A stretch of 64,000 bases of DNA from Raphanus sativus (taxonomy: Eukaryota > Streptophyta > Magnoliopsida > Brassicales > Brassicaceae), in NCBI RefSeq assembly GCF_000801105.2, contig NC_079517.1, positions 3,472,001-3,536,000 of the forward strand, given 5' to 3'. The notes beneath the pieces were generated by a model. That model did not search any database, had not been told where the DNA came from, and saw only the letters and a list, made by a program, of their open reading frames with translations. Each line of letters begins with the position of its first letter. The stretch's first letter is position 1. The translations under genes were made by a program, and so were the position numbers. Below are positions 46,347 through 62,100 of the stretch, one piece after another.

Positions 46347-49300
46347 CGCTGTGGTGGGGAAAGACGACTGGGTAGAAGATTCGACGGTGGATTTGAGCTG
46401 TGGACGTTGAAGGATTTTTCATTTTGGAGATCCGTTTGGCTTATAACAACACCAAGAACTTGGAGGAGGCGGTCTTTTGTGAAAAATAATTGGTTTGGAG
46501 CCAAAAAATACTCCCGCGAGAGGGAAATGTGTTTTTTGGACTTTGGCCATTTTCCTTGAGTAATTTGAATTAAAAAAAACACTACACCCTTATATAATAA
46601 TCTCTTTAATACAACTAAATATATTATTAGTGTATTTTCTATGGATTTATGGTTTATTTTGTACTCTATTCATTTTTTATTTTATAAATTTATTTATTTA
46701 TTTATTTTAAAATATCTGTTTTGATTATATATTAATCTTTAAGCATACTTTTCAACAATTTGTTTATTGATTTCTCTAATTTCAATGACTGAAAAATTCA
46801 TGAATTAACTTTTTGTTGGCCTTGATTTGGTAAAATATGAAATATCAACATAGTAAATATATTTATATTTTTATTTTAATTGATTTTTTAACTTTTATAT
46901 GCTATATTATTTATTTTACTGTTATTTTATGGGAAATTTTATGTGGAAATTAGTTAGTTTAAAATTTTTAGTGTATTATTAATTATAAATATAATTATGA
47001 GATATTTAATAGTTTGCTAAAATAAATGGTCCAGATTGTAAAAATAAAATAATTGTAAGAAAATCTAAATTTTAGAATATTTTTATTAATGTGATAAGCT
47101 TTCATAAATAATTTGATGGAGTGAAAACAAAAAATAATCAATTATGTATATAGAAAAAAAATTTAAATAAACTATTTTCTTTAAATTTAGTCTGACTCGG
47201 TTTTTTAGTTGTAGCCATAGTCCTATGGATAAAACAGTGAAAAACTATTTTGGTGAAAGGTTTATAAACAACAAAGTATTATTTAAGGGTAGATACTTTA
47301 ATCATGTGAACTATAAAAGTGTAATCATCTTTACAAGGAGACTAAAACATGTTTAGTAATGATCTCTCGCTAGTTTCTCAACTAATAAATTAATGAAACA
47401 AGTAAAAGTGAAAGTGTAAATAAAAATGGAAGATTTGTTTTATTAGAAAAAACACACTAATATTTATGAGAAACTATTTGTTGACATATTTTTCTTAAAC
47501 ACCAAACCGATTGTCATATACTTTTTTTGTGCCGACAGTTAACTTAAATGCTTATCTAATTGTTGTTCTCGTTCTTTACGATGAAGGGATGATTTCTCTT
47601 ATCGCATGACGACATTGAGAGAATCAACAATTACCATGTATAAATATATCTATTTTCTAACATTTTATCATGATATTTGTTTTTGTAATTCCTTTTGAAG
47701 TGTCATCGCAAACAAACAAATTCATACATAACAAACATAGTTAAATAAACATTCAGATACACCATAGTTTTAAAAAACATAAACACAATATAGCAAAGTT
47801 TCAACATACAAACAGCTGTACTTGTACTCTTAGCGAGGATCTTTATATTCACAACTTGATACTCAATCATGTTTTGTTGTTGTTTCAAGTTGAAACCACT
47901 TGTGTTGAATGTAGAGGAAGTTAAATAATAACACAAATGTTTTATTGTCGGAAGTGTCTATTTTGTACATTTTTCTTTGAAAAATCTTATTAAAAATTTT
48001 GTTTTCCCAATTATATGTGAATTTGATAGGTTATGTTTTCCACAAAGCTGACACAACATGTCATGGTCTTCCAGTCCATCATAACACAGTTACGTAAAAT
48101 ATAGAAATAATTTATCACATCGGATTTTTCTCTGGTATTATAGTTTTCTGTATGAGATTAAAAAATATGTAATTTGCTTAATCAAAATCAGCATTGTGAA
48201 CTTGATCATGAAAAATAGCATGATCGAAATATGCATGAGTGGCAATGTCCATCAGTCTCGAATGGAATGCTATTGCCAAGAGGCAATTCAATATTTATCC
48301 AGAAAAAGCTCTTACACCTATGTAAATATTATGAAAACAGACCATATGACTACAAAATTAGACCGACAATTCTCATCAAAGCACCAGACAAGAATGAATG
48401 GTTATGAAAAGTTCATAATCTGTATACATAACCACCCACAGTAACACCAACCCATAATTTCATAGTGTTCATATCTTCATTCCCTCTCTTTACATTACGA
48501 GAAATTTTTCTATGGCGTCGGGAGAATAAAAATTTATGTATATTATTTTATAATTTAAATCAAAAAGAATAACTAATTGTATTCTTATTTTAGTATCATT
48601 TTATCGTATGTAGTTCAAAAGTCTTAAAATTGTTCTCTAGACAAAATCTATATTATTAAAATTGAATTACTTTTTGGTATTGTCGCGAAACATGGACAAC
48701 AATATAAATAAGAATTGTTTGGAAAATTATTTCTTTTTATTTACACTTTTAACCATTGTATTTACAATAAATTAAGTACTTTATTTTTTATTTCTTTTTA
48801 TTTACATTTCTATCACTGCATTTAAAACCAATCTATATTATTAAAACTGAAATACATTTTGATATTGTTTGAAAACATAGATAACAATATAAATGAGAAT
48901 TGTTTGGAAACATAGATATGGGTTTAAGAATTTCTTTTTATTTATACATTTAACCATTGCATTTACAATAAATTAAGTAATTTTTGTATTTTTTTATTTA
49001 CAGATTTTACCACTGCATTTAAAATCAATTCGAAATAACTAATTACAATGATTGTTGTTTCTTTGCGGTGAAATAAAACACAAACTGAAATATATAGTAT
49101 ATATTATATAAAAATAATTTTTAAATATAGTATTATCTTATTTAGTTTTGTCAAATATAAAAATGTTGAAAGTTCAATTTTCAAAAAAAAAATCATAAAA
49201 TTAATGATAATCATAAAAAACTAATGCAAAAAATTAAAAAAAATTAGTATGTTGTTTCATTTTAAATAAATTAACAAAAAAACAACAGATTAATATATGA

Positions 49301-49876
49301 ATATTAAAAATACATCAAACTAGATCAAATTATAAAAAATAAAAAAATATTATATACAAAAAAATATCATCAAACATTTGTATTATAAAATAATATATTC
49401 TACGCTATATATGTAAATTACAAAACATAAAAATATATATGAGATTTTTTTTATAAACCCAATAGTTTATGAATTTATTTTGAACACAAATTGAATAAAA
49501 ATTCTAGTTATGTATTAAATCATTAACTTATCTTAGTTCTCTCACAACGTATGATTGCAACACTAGAGAGAGCTTTGACAGAGAATTAACACTGATAACT
49601 CTTGTTATCTCTATCCATATCAATGGCTATGGGTGTATTTTAGGATCTTACTAACCAAAATGCTCTTGTTGAGATTGCACATGCATGCATGTGTAAGAGT
49701 GAATTGGGAATTAGTAAATACGTATATTCACACTCTTGTTTACCGATAATGCAGGAAGATGAATTTTTTAATTTTACTGAACAAGTGGTAGAGTATGCTG
49801 TTGTGTGTGACATCAAATAAACAGTAGAAAATGGACATAGTGTCATTTACTTTGAATTAAAAAGAAAAGTTTTCTA
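46347..49876. other. Divergent, AT-rich region ABAP1 / 5-FCL
   Basis: About 3.5 kb with no supported gene. The first 200 bp contain the ABAP1 leader and promoter. 46560-48640 is very AT-rich with only short chance frames. A direct duplication with Helitron-like starts lies at 48645-49030. The frame at 49640-49846 just before the next gene lacks family features. Confidence 0.5.
48645..49030 (+). repeat. Two tandem ~190-bp units with Helitron-like starts
   Basis: Both units (about 48645-48832 and 48833-49030) start TCTATATTATTAAAA preceded by A, and share words ACAATATAAAT, GAATTGTTTGGAAA, TTAACCATTG and TTTACAATAAATTAAGTA in order. TCTATATTATTAAAA resembles the 5' terminus of Brassicaceae Helitrons. 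I found no GC hairpin plus CTRR end downstream, so they may be orphaned 5' fragments. Confidence 0.55.
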
Positions 49877-51831
49877 ATGATTGGAGCTCGCGTCTTTTCT
49901 ATCACTAGGACATCAATCTTCTTCTTCCCCAGGATCTTGACCCGACCCGTGTCCAGATCACAATCGGCAACTGCTAGACCCGTCGTCGCCATGAGCACCA
50001 CCACCAGCAAAAGCCAAGAGGAGCTCGATTCCATTTTCAAGCAGAAAAAGATTGTGCGTTCCACCGTCCGCAAATCCCTGAAAGCCTTGGACCCTTCCCT
50101 CCGAATCCAACAAGGTTTCAATCTTTTCTTTTTCTCTTCCATCTCCTCGTCATGTATATTATTAATCTCTGGTTTATCTTGATCGGTTTTTTTAGACGAT
50201 GCCATTCAAAGCACTGTTCTCGAAGCTCCTTGGTTCAAATCAAGCCAGGGACTGTGTGCTTACATTAGCTGCAAGTCTCTCAATGAAGTTGACACTTCTA
50301 AAATCTTGTCTAAGATTTTACAACAATCTGGTACTGCTGCTTTTTTCATCCTTATATTTGTTTTTGAGGGCTTTAGAACTTCACTGTCGAGACATTAGTA
50401 AGAACCTTGAGCATACCAGTCAGAATTGAAAAAAAAGCTACCTTTTACACTTTTAACAACTATTTGCGATTAGTGCTTGCTACTAGGACAAGTGAGATCG
50501 CATCACTCTGTATGTCATTTTTTACCCATTTCAATCAAGTATCTTTAGTTTCCTCAATACAATTTGGTCGTATCTCTATCACATGAATATGTTAAACAAG
50601 TTGCATAAACCAAGAACAAACCCAAATGTAACCTTGGGGATGAAATCTGTCCTGTGAAGAACACATTAATTTCTGAAATCTCGGTATTGTTAGGTACTTT
50701 TTGATCAGAGTTTTGGTTTTGTATGGATTTCCTTTTTTAAGACTTTTGTGGTGTTAATATGCTCAGTTTTCTTTTTGCTTATTCAGATTCAGATACAATG
50801 GCACGGAAAAAGCTATATGTCCCATGGGTAGAGGATAAGAACAGTAACATGCGTATGCTTCACATATCTCATATGGATGATCTTATTGCAAACTCTATGA
50901 ACATTTTGGAACCAGCTCCAGTTGATGCTCAAGGGAATGAGCGTGAAGATGGTAGTGCCCTGTATAAGCTTCACATTATAAGTATTATATTGCAGGCTAG
51001 AAATGACACTTTGTTGTTTTTCTATGAATAGTGTTGCAAGCAGATGAACCAATCGATCTATTCATCTTGCCAGGTATAGAGAAACCGTTTCATTTCCATG
51101 TTTTTTTTTCTCTCTTTAGTATCTGTATCTAATCTACTTTTATTCCGATGGTCAGGGCTTGCGTTTGACAGATGTGGGCGACGTTTAGGCCGTGGGGGTG
51201 GGTAAGTTTCCATTGACCCCAAGTTTTTTCTTTTCATATATAAGTGTTATCACATTTCCATTTCTCCAAGCTAATAACATGAAAATGTTAAAACTTTGTC
51301 GGTTATATTACTTTGTGGATAGATACGTATGCGTTTTCACTTCTTCACTTACTTTTTGTCAAAACAAAAACTCTTTTCATCAGTTAGGGATGCTTTTATC
51401 TGCTTTTAATGATCTGACATAACTTATTTATATGGATAAATGAATCTGGGGAAAAAGCTACTACGACACTTTCTTGAAGAGGTACCAGGACCGTGCAAAG
51501 GAGAAGGGCTGGAGCAATCCACTTAAGGGTATAGAAATCAAATTGATATTTACAGAATGCTTTCAATAGAGAGATAAGCTAACAATCACCAGTGGTTGTT
51601 TTTTTTCTTTTTCTTATTGCAGTTGCATTGTCATATTCACCTCAGATTCTTGAGGACGGAAGTATTCCTGTAACAGCAACTGATGTCCTGATCGATGCCC
51701 TTGTGACACCTTCTGGTGTGGTTCCCATTAGTCCTCGTGCTATCGAGAGGTATGCCACGAAATGTTTTTAGCTTTCCCCTGAGATCTTGCTTTGACTATA
51801 TTGTGTGATTCTCTCTGTTCCTAGAATGTGA
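49877..51831 (+). CDS. 5FCL: 5-formyltetrahydrofolate cyclo-ligase, mitochondrial
   Basis: Converts 5-formyl-tetrahydrofolate to 5,10-methenyl-tetrahydrofolate with ATP, a folate-salvage step in plant mitochondria. Eight exons: 49877-50114, 50196-50330, 50787-50951, 51032-51073, 51156-51201, 51458-51528, 51623-51749 and 51825-51831, giving 276 residues (Arabidopsis ~277). The N-terminus (MIGARVFSITRTSIFFFPRI) is basic, hydrophobic and free of acidic residues, as in a mitochondrial presequence. Family motifs: ALDPSLRIQQ, VYVPWVED-like LYVPWVEDKNSNMRM, LQADEPIDLFILPGLAFDRC and the nucleotide-binding RRLGRGGGYYD. The last exon is only 7 nt and supplies the Met-stop after IER; reading through instead adds YATKCF before a stop at 51771. 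Confidence 0.94.
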
Positions 51832-52256
51832 GCTCAGGAGCTTGTGTTTGGAGATGAGGCTCAGATCACTCTGTTTACTGGCGCTTGGATTTTGCCAATC
51901 CAGCATCTGACGTCGCCAGTTAATGTTTTTACTAAACTCGAGTGGAATGTTCTTGAATGATGAGATATGAAAGACGTTGAAAAACAAGTTTGTTTAATGT
52001 CACCCGTTACGTTTCATATAAGAATAAGCTTTTCTAATTCACAAAAACGAGTTCGTATCTTCATCGAACAACAGACAAACAAGGCTATATAGAAACACAC
52101 TGATATGGACTCAAATCTTTATTCAACGTAAAACAAAACATAGAACTTATCTTGACAATGTAATGCATTACAAAACCATACACATATAAAGAGTGTTTTT
52201 AGTTTTCCTCTTCCTTTCTACAACGGAAAAAAAACAAAAGTAGGAAAGGAGAAGAA
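51832..52256. other. Convergent 3' spacer 5-FCL / SELO
   Basis: The 3' untranslated regions of both genes meet here. No further feature is seen. Confidence 0.6.
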
Positions 52257-54950
<2,694 letters not shown>

Positions 54951-55933
54951 TTTCTTCTCTTTACTTCTTTTTTTAATTCCAAGTTTTGTTGAATTTAATT
55001 TTCGGACCAAACCGTCTTTCTTGGTTTGTCTGGTTCCGACCGGCTTCACAATGTCGTGTTCACTTCATTTTTGTCGTTATGTAGCCAAAACTAATCCATG
55101 CTGCCTTGTCGGTATGAAATCATACCAACTACATAAAGTAAACCGGATCTAAGACAGAACCAAAAGAGATGCACCACTGAAACTACGTCGTTTCTGTAAC
55201 TCAAACCAAGAAGAAAGAAAATTAGGGCAAGATATTGTCGTTTCACGTCCGCGGCTCATAGATTTCTCGGAAAAATCCCTTTCACGGCGTCTCTTAGTAA
55301 TCCTGAATTCCGCGGCGTACTTCCAGCATCCGGGAGATCTAAAGTTTGCCGAAATTGAACTTGGCGTGAGAGGCAACTTTATTACAGGAACCGCCCTTGT
55401 TCCGATCTCCTGATTTTTACAGATTCGTCGTTTGCTTTTTGCTCAAATCTATGGTTTTGGGGGAGTAGATCCAAAGAACAGTCACACGAATAAGGTATTT
55501 TTTCTCTTCTAATGTTGCTTTCTTTCTTGTCGGTTCCGTCGGCAATTAGGGTTTAGGAAAACTTTAGTTCTCGAATTGGAAATACGTTTAGCCTAAATTT
55601 AGTTTTTTTTAGTGATTAGTTTGTTTTTACTTTTTTTTTCTTGATTCTTGGAATATCTGTAGTTTAAGAACTGTGAGCTTGTTTGTTTGTTCTATGAGTT
55701 ACTGTTTTTTTTTTTGTGAGGTTTCATGGTTAATTTGTCCAGATTTGACCTGAAAAGTGGAGGCTTTCGTTTCTTCTGTTGAAGAAGAGTGAGAGTGTTT
55801 TGGCTTTTTCATCAGTTAAGAGTTTCGTTTTTTCTTGGTTTTTGCAGCACGTGCTTTGGTGCAGCTAGACAGGTCTCGTACCACGTTTTGATTTCTTACT
55901 TTCCCTGTGAAGCATCATCGGGTAAAGATACAT
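54951..55933. other. Divergent region SELO / EML3 with EML3 leader intron
   Basis: About 1 kb between start codons. The EML3 side contains a probable leader intron 55495-55847, from AAG|GTATTT to TTTTTGCAG|CAC. Frames in the 55149-55376 area belong to leader or promoter and show no protein family. Confidence 0.6.
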
Positions 55934-56019
55934 ATGGATTACCGACCTTCTGATAGCAGTGGTGAGTCTTGTGCTTCCTTCAAAGATGTCCAGTCTAACT
56001 TGGTGTTAGTTTGTGTCCT

Positions 56020-56055
<36 letters not shown>

Positions 56056-57224
56056 CTGTTAACAATGCGAGTTTCTTTTTATTGTAATTGTGCTCTTTGC
56101 TTTTTTTTTCTTTTCAGTTAGAAGAATTCATTCTCAAAAGTTTATTTTTATTTGGATCTTCAAAACTGATTCACTGTGTTTTCCTGTGGGAACTCTCAGG
56201 CACGGATGATGACCTACCTCCATCACATCAAAGTAGATATCAAAGAAGCGGAAGACCTGCCGGTAACGGCAGGCCTTCAGCTCTCAATTCCGCGCCTCTA
56301 TCAAGGATGCACAACGACATGGAAACTCAAATTCATCTCATTGAACAAGAAGCGTATAGCTCTATACTCCGTGCATTTAAAGCCCAGTCTGATGCTATTA
56401 CCTGGGTACTTTATTTTTACTTGTCTTCTTCGTGAATAAATCCATATGCTTATGTAACTTGACCATACAACTTACATGAGAAAAAAATACTCAGGAGAAA
56501 GAAAGTTTGATCACTGAACTCAGAAAAGAACTCCGGGTGTCTGATGAGGAACACAGAGAGCTGTTGTCTAGGGTTAATGCTGACGAAATGATCAGACGAA
56601 TAAGGTCTGTTCTATATCTGATGATGAACTCACTAAAACAAGTGTCCAAAAGAAACTTTCTAGCAGCTAATGAGGTTAATTTGAATCATATCAGGGAGTG
56701 GAGAAAGGGGAACAGCCTTCAGCCCGGAGGTCCTCAGATGGTTCATGATTCAGCTCCGAGTCCAACTGTTTCAGGATCACGTAAGAAGCAAAAGACATCA
56801 CAATCATTCGCCTCGTTAGCTATGGGCGCGCCATCTCCGGCTCTGCACCCATCGATGCAACCATCTTCGTCTGCACTTAGAAGGGGAGGTCCTCCTCCAC
56901 CAGGTCCAAAGACCAAGAAGCCAAAGACTGTAAGTCAGCTTTTTTTTTTGTTGCTAGGATGACTCTTGTTCTCAAATTCTTCATTGACTAAGAGGGATGC
57001 AATATTTTTTCTATTCATTATTTGTACTTGATGAAGTCGATGCAGTTCCCAGCTACAAGCATTGCTGGAAGGCCCCAGTCTGGCGCTTTAGCACATGAAC
57101 CAGGTGAAACAGGATCACTTGACCCGTTGATTGGAAAGAAGGTATGGACAAAGTGGCCTGAGGACAACAATTTCTATGAAGCTGTTATAACTGACTACAA
57201 CGCCGTTGAGGTATCTTATCTTTC

Positions 57225-57265
<41 letters not shown>

Positions 57266-58047
57266 GTGTTTTAATGCCAAATCTCCATTTTCTGATATTA
57301 TATCTTTTCTTTGTTCAACATTGATAAGGGGCGGCATGCTTTAGTGTATGACATGAACACTGGGAATGAAACTTGGGAATGGGTAAATCTTAAAGAGGTA
57401 AATAACGGTTTTTTTTTTTTTTTTTTTTTTACTTGTATTTCTTAAGAGCTCATCTCATTCTTGGATTCTGTCTTTTTAGATATCTCCGGGAGATATCAGA
57501 TGGGAAGGTGAGGATGGTGGGGTTTCTCGTAAAGGAGGACATCCTGGGCAAGGCCGAGGAAGTGCAAAGGCCATGTCTCGTGGTGGTCCTACAAGCAACG
57601 CCGTTGGTAGAGGTAGGGGAAGCATGAAGACACATCAACACAAAGCGCAGAATGGCATCGGGAAGAAAACTTTAGGTGATATCGAAATACTCCACACTGA
57701 TACACTAATAAAAGAGGTATAATCCTTTTAAGTTTTTTTTTTTTTTTTTTAATAATTGGAATGAATGGTGACCAATTGTTGTTATGGATCTTAGTATTAA
57801 CTTATATAAATATTTGTCACAGGTAGAAAAAGTTTTTGGATCAGTTAACCCAAATCCAGCAGAGGTAGAGAAGGCAAAGAGAGTGCTAAGAGTAAGAAAC
57901 ATATTCATTCATGTGTTATTGAGGTCACCTTATCATGAAAAAGAGAAGCTAACTATATAGTCGAAATGGTAGGATCATGAGCAAGCACTTGTGGATGCAA
58001 TTGCAAGGCTTGAAGAACTATCAGACGGCGAAAGCGGTAATATTTGA
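55934..58047 (+). CDS. EML3: EMSY-like protein EML3 (ENT and Tudor/Agenet domains)
   Basis: Chromatin-associated histone reader related to human EMSY; Arabidopsis EML proteins act in immunity, flowering and seed development. Nine exons: 55934-55961, 56200-56405, 56495-56604, 56695-56929, 57046-57210, 57329-57397, 57480-57716, 57823-57891 and 57973-58047, giving 397 residues (Arabidopsis ~404). The ENT domain is at about 45-115 ([40 protein letters not shown]). The Tudor-like domain is at about 220-280 ([55 protein letters not shown]). The C-terminal helix [20 protein letters not shown] is conserved. The last exon may instead splice at 58036 to an exon after 58170, changing only the final residues. 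Introns contain CT (56026-56053) and TA (57228-57259) microsatellites. Confidence 0.93.
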
Positions 58048-59133
58048 ATAGGAGGCCGTTCTAACTTCCTCCTCAGGTTTCACATCTTTCTTACTGCTCT
58101 TAGATTCATGCGGTCTGTTGTTGAACTGAAGTAATAACGTGGCTGCTATTTTCTTTTCTTTCTTAAACGCAGATGATGTAGTCAGGGCATTGGACTTGGC
58201 TCAAATGTGTAGATGGTGGTGTTAATGTGAATCGATGAGGGAGATTTAGACACTTGTATGGATAAAAGAAACTGTATTTTGTTTAGGGAGATGGTTTATA
58301 AATGATTTTTGTGTGGTCACATAACTGGATTTGGAAATTAGGGTCTTAAACAACGACTTTGTGTATAAATGTAGAATGTTTCACAGATGGCTTTGTATCA
58401 GCGATAACACAACGACTTTGTGTAGATTATTTGGTATGTTACATATGCAACTATCTCAACGTATGGGCCCAATTACTTTACATATGGGCTCATTGGGTTG
58501 CATATGGGCCTTTCACCATAATTTGTCATCATTTTTTTCATTTTCCCACAGTGTGGTAAAATATATTGTCGACGAAAACAAAGAAGAAGATATTTGTTAA
58601 CGTTAAGAAAATGGTGAAACGGTAAAAAAGGATTGAAAAGCAAATGACGAGGTCAAAGAAGCCATTCAAGTTTTTTGAAAACGGTTATTATTAAAAATGT
58701 ATTTAATCGGAATCTCTGAAGCTTTTTTGAAATTCCAAGTGATCTTACAAAACTACCCCCACGGCCGAGGTTCAAACATGTGGTGTTACTGTAATTAAAA
58801 TACAAAACAGAACCTCTTTAAGACACGAACTCCCAAAGTTTCTTTTTATTTTCATTTTCTTTTATTTTTATTTTTCATTCATAGTATCTCTTTCTCTCTC
58901 CCACTCACTTTGCGTACTTAGCAGCTAAGTAGCTTAGAAAGTTGCGCTGCTTCTCTTTCTCTCCTCTCCTCCTCCTCCATTGTTTAGGGTTTCTGGATCT
59001 CTCCCTCTATCTCTGTATGTTCCTTTCAATGTTTAGGGTTTCTGGATCTAAACTTTAGTTTATTATTATTACTCTCGTTACTAACTGTTGTGTTTTGTTT
59101 CAAAATAGGAATCTTTATTACCGCTCAGGAGTA
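58048..59133. other. Spacer EML3 / CALS3 and callose synthase leader
   Basis: Holds the EML3 3' end, promoter and leader of the callose synthase. The 18-bp word GTTTAGGGTTTCTGGATC is duplicated at about 58982 and 59031. A leader intron 59015-59108 (CTCT|GTATGT ... AAAATAG|GAATC) is plausible. In the gene order I recall, At5g13010 (DEAH helicase) would lie here; it is absent. Confidence 0.55.
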
Positions 59134-62100
59134 ATGTCGGCTTCGAGAGGAGGTCCTTCTGACCAAGGACCGTCCCAGCCTCAGCAGCGACGGATCATGC
59201 GGACACAGACTGTTGGTAACCTTGGAGTTGGAGAATCATTCGACAGTGAAGTTGTTCCGTCCTCGCTCGTTGAGATTGCCCCTATTCTCCGTGTTGCTAA
59301 TGAGGTTGAATCTAGCAACCCTAGAGTTGCTTATCTCTGTAAGCGCCTTTCCCATCTTGTTATTTTGGCTTTGTGGTTTTGTTGTATCTGCTCATTTTGG
59401 ATTTTTATTGTTGTTTTGCTCTCTCTCTCTCTCCCTTAGGTCGGTTCTATGCGTTCGAGAAAGCTCACAGGCTGGATCCTACCTCCAGTGGAAGAGGTGT
59501 TCGGCAGTTTAAGACTGCACTCTTACAGCGTCTTGAAAGAGTGAGCCTTTTACTTCTAGCTTAGCTCGTACTTGTGGCAGATTTAGTTTAGCTATTGATA
59601 TTTGTAAGAAGATCTCTTGTTTTAAAGTGCTTCTATTTGACAAATGTGATATGTATGTTGTCTTTAACTTTTTGGGCAGGAACATGATCCTACGCTGATG
59701 GGCAGGGTGAAGAAAAGTGATGCCCGTGAGATGCAGAGCTTTTATCAACACTACTATAAGAAGTATATTCAAGCTTTGCAAAATGCTGCTGACAAGGCCG
59801 ACCGGTTTGTCTTACTTACTTCAAAATGTCTTTGTTTATGGCTTTTTTAAGATGCCGATTAGTGTTCTCTCACTGTTTGAGAGCACCAGATTCATTAACT
59901 GATGATTTTACTTGCTGTTAATTCTCAGTGCTCAGCTTACAAAGGCATATCAAACTGCTAATGTTTTGTTTGAGGTGTTGAAGGCTGTTAATCTGACACA
60001 GTCTATCGAGGTTGACCGAGAGGTAAGGAGTCCTGTCTCTTAGTATTTATCTTTTTTTTTTTGTTTCCCCATCTCCTGTGCAACGCTACAGTGAAGTTTG
60101 TTGTTTTCAGATTTTGGAAGCTCAAGATAAGGTTGCGGAGAAGACACAGTTGTATGTCCACTACAATATCCTACCTCTCGATCCTGACAGTGCTAATCAA
60201 GCGATTATGAGATATCCTGAGGTCAGTCTCGTCCTTGTCATTCCACTGTGGGGGCGCTGTTTTACATTTGTGAACGTGTTGTCAGAGGGTAATGTAAATA
60301 CTTATTGCAGATCCAAGCTGCTGTTCTTGGTCTTCGCAACACTAGAGGTCTTCCTTGGCCAGAAGGTCACAAGAAAAAGAAAGACGAAGACATGCTTGAT
60401 TGGCTTCAAGAAATGTTTGGATTTCAGGTCATTTTGCCACTTCTCAACCAACTTTAGTCGAGAGTAATCTTTAGATAGACAATGCCTGATTTCATCTGTA
60501 TTTTATGGTTATGCAGAAAGACAATGTGGCTAATCAAAGGGAGCACCTGATCTTGTTACTTGCTAATGTGCATATAAGACAATTTCCTAAGCCTGATCAG
60601 CAGCCAAAGGTTTGTGTCTTGATTTTAAAATTGTTATAATATGTTGTAAAATGTTATTTAACTTTTTCTTTTCATATTGACAACCTATTGTCGTCCCACA
60701 GTTGGATGATCAAGCACTGACAGATGTGATGAAGAAGCTTTTCAAGAACTATAAGAAATGGTGCAAATACCTTGGTCGAAAGAGTAGTCTTTGGTAAGCG
60801 AATCTTAGACATCTATTATACTTGATTCTCTGTGGTTAGGTAGGAGTAGCTAAAATTTTGAAAGAAAGATTATAATCGGAACCAACAAAAGGTTTCTGTA
60901 TATTCATCATGAGCAGGGAATCAAGTTTCATGTTTGTGGCTCAATGTTTATGCAAAAATCTGGTGTCGAGAACCTTTTGAAATAACTGTTTCAATGTTTT
61001 ATCTGCTTGTAGGTTGCCAACTATACAGCAGGAAATGCAACAGCGTAAGCTACTGTACATGGCCCTTTATCTTCTAATCTGGGGTGAAGCAGCCAACTTG
61101 AGGTTCATGCCAGAGTGTCTCTGCTACATTTATCATCATGTATGTTTCTCTGCTTCCTATCTTCTTGTACTTGTCCGTGAGTGGTTATATTATGCTTTAT
61201 TAATATTCTTTTTATTCTTAGGAATTTTTATCTTTTGTTGTTTATTTTTCCTGCCGTCACTGATGTATTTCTGATGATAAAGTGGCAATACAGTACAGTG
61301 ATGTGTAGCATGCTTGCTACTTCTTACTTCCTGCTATACCATGGTTTTGCAGATGGCATTTGAACTCTATGGTATGCTTGCTGGGAATGTTAGTCCCATG
61401 ACTGGGGAAAATGTGAAGCCAGCTTATGGAGGAGAGGAAGATGCATTCTTGAGGAAAGTTGTGACTCCTATTTACGAAGTGATTGCCATGGTATGGCTTA
61501 AATTCTTTTCTTTTTTCTTTTCGATTTTTCTTGCTTGTTAATATTTTGTTACTTAAGTAATCAAACCATTCACAGGAGGCTCAAAGGAGCAAGAAAGGGA
61601 AGTCCAAGCACTCTCAGTGGAGGAACTATGATGATTTAAATGAATACTTTTGGTGATTTATCTATCTATCTAATTTCTTAGATTGTAGCAGTCTTCATTA
61701 GTGGTTTAGCGATAAGTTACATATGTTTTTTTTTACATTGCAGGTCAGTTGATTGTTTCCGATTAGGTTGGCCAATGCGAGCTGATGCTGATTTCTTTTG
61801 TTTTCCTGTTGAGCAGCCCAATATAGAAAAAGATGGGGTAAACAATAAATTCACATCTTCTCTATTCTTGTATACCTTTCCTCCTTGGAATTTGCTACAC
61901 AATTTTAGTTTCAAATTAGTGTAATTTTTTATTCTAAGAACTCTAGTTTCTTGTGTTTGTTATCATATAATCACAGGATAACAGCAAGCCTACTGTTGCC
62001 AGGGATAGATGGGTGGGGAAAGTTAATTTTGTTGAGATTCGTTCCTTCTGGCATGTCTTCAGAAGTTTTGATCGCATGTGGAGCTTCTATATTCTGTGCC

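Noticed and set aside
58036..58225. Extra final EML3 exon ending in CRWWC
   Set aside because: Splice sites allow it, but the simple stop after GESGN-I gives the more natural end; kept only as an alternative in the EML3 entry.
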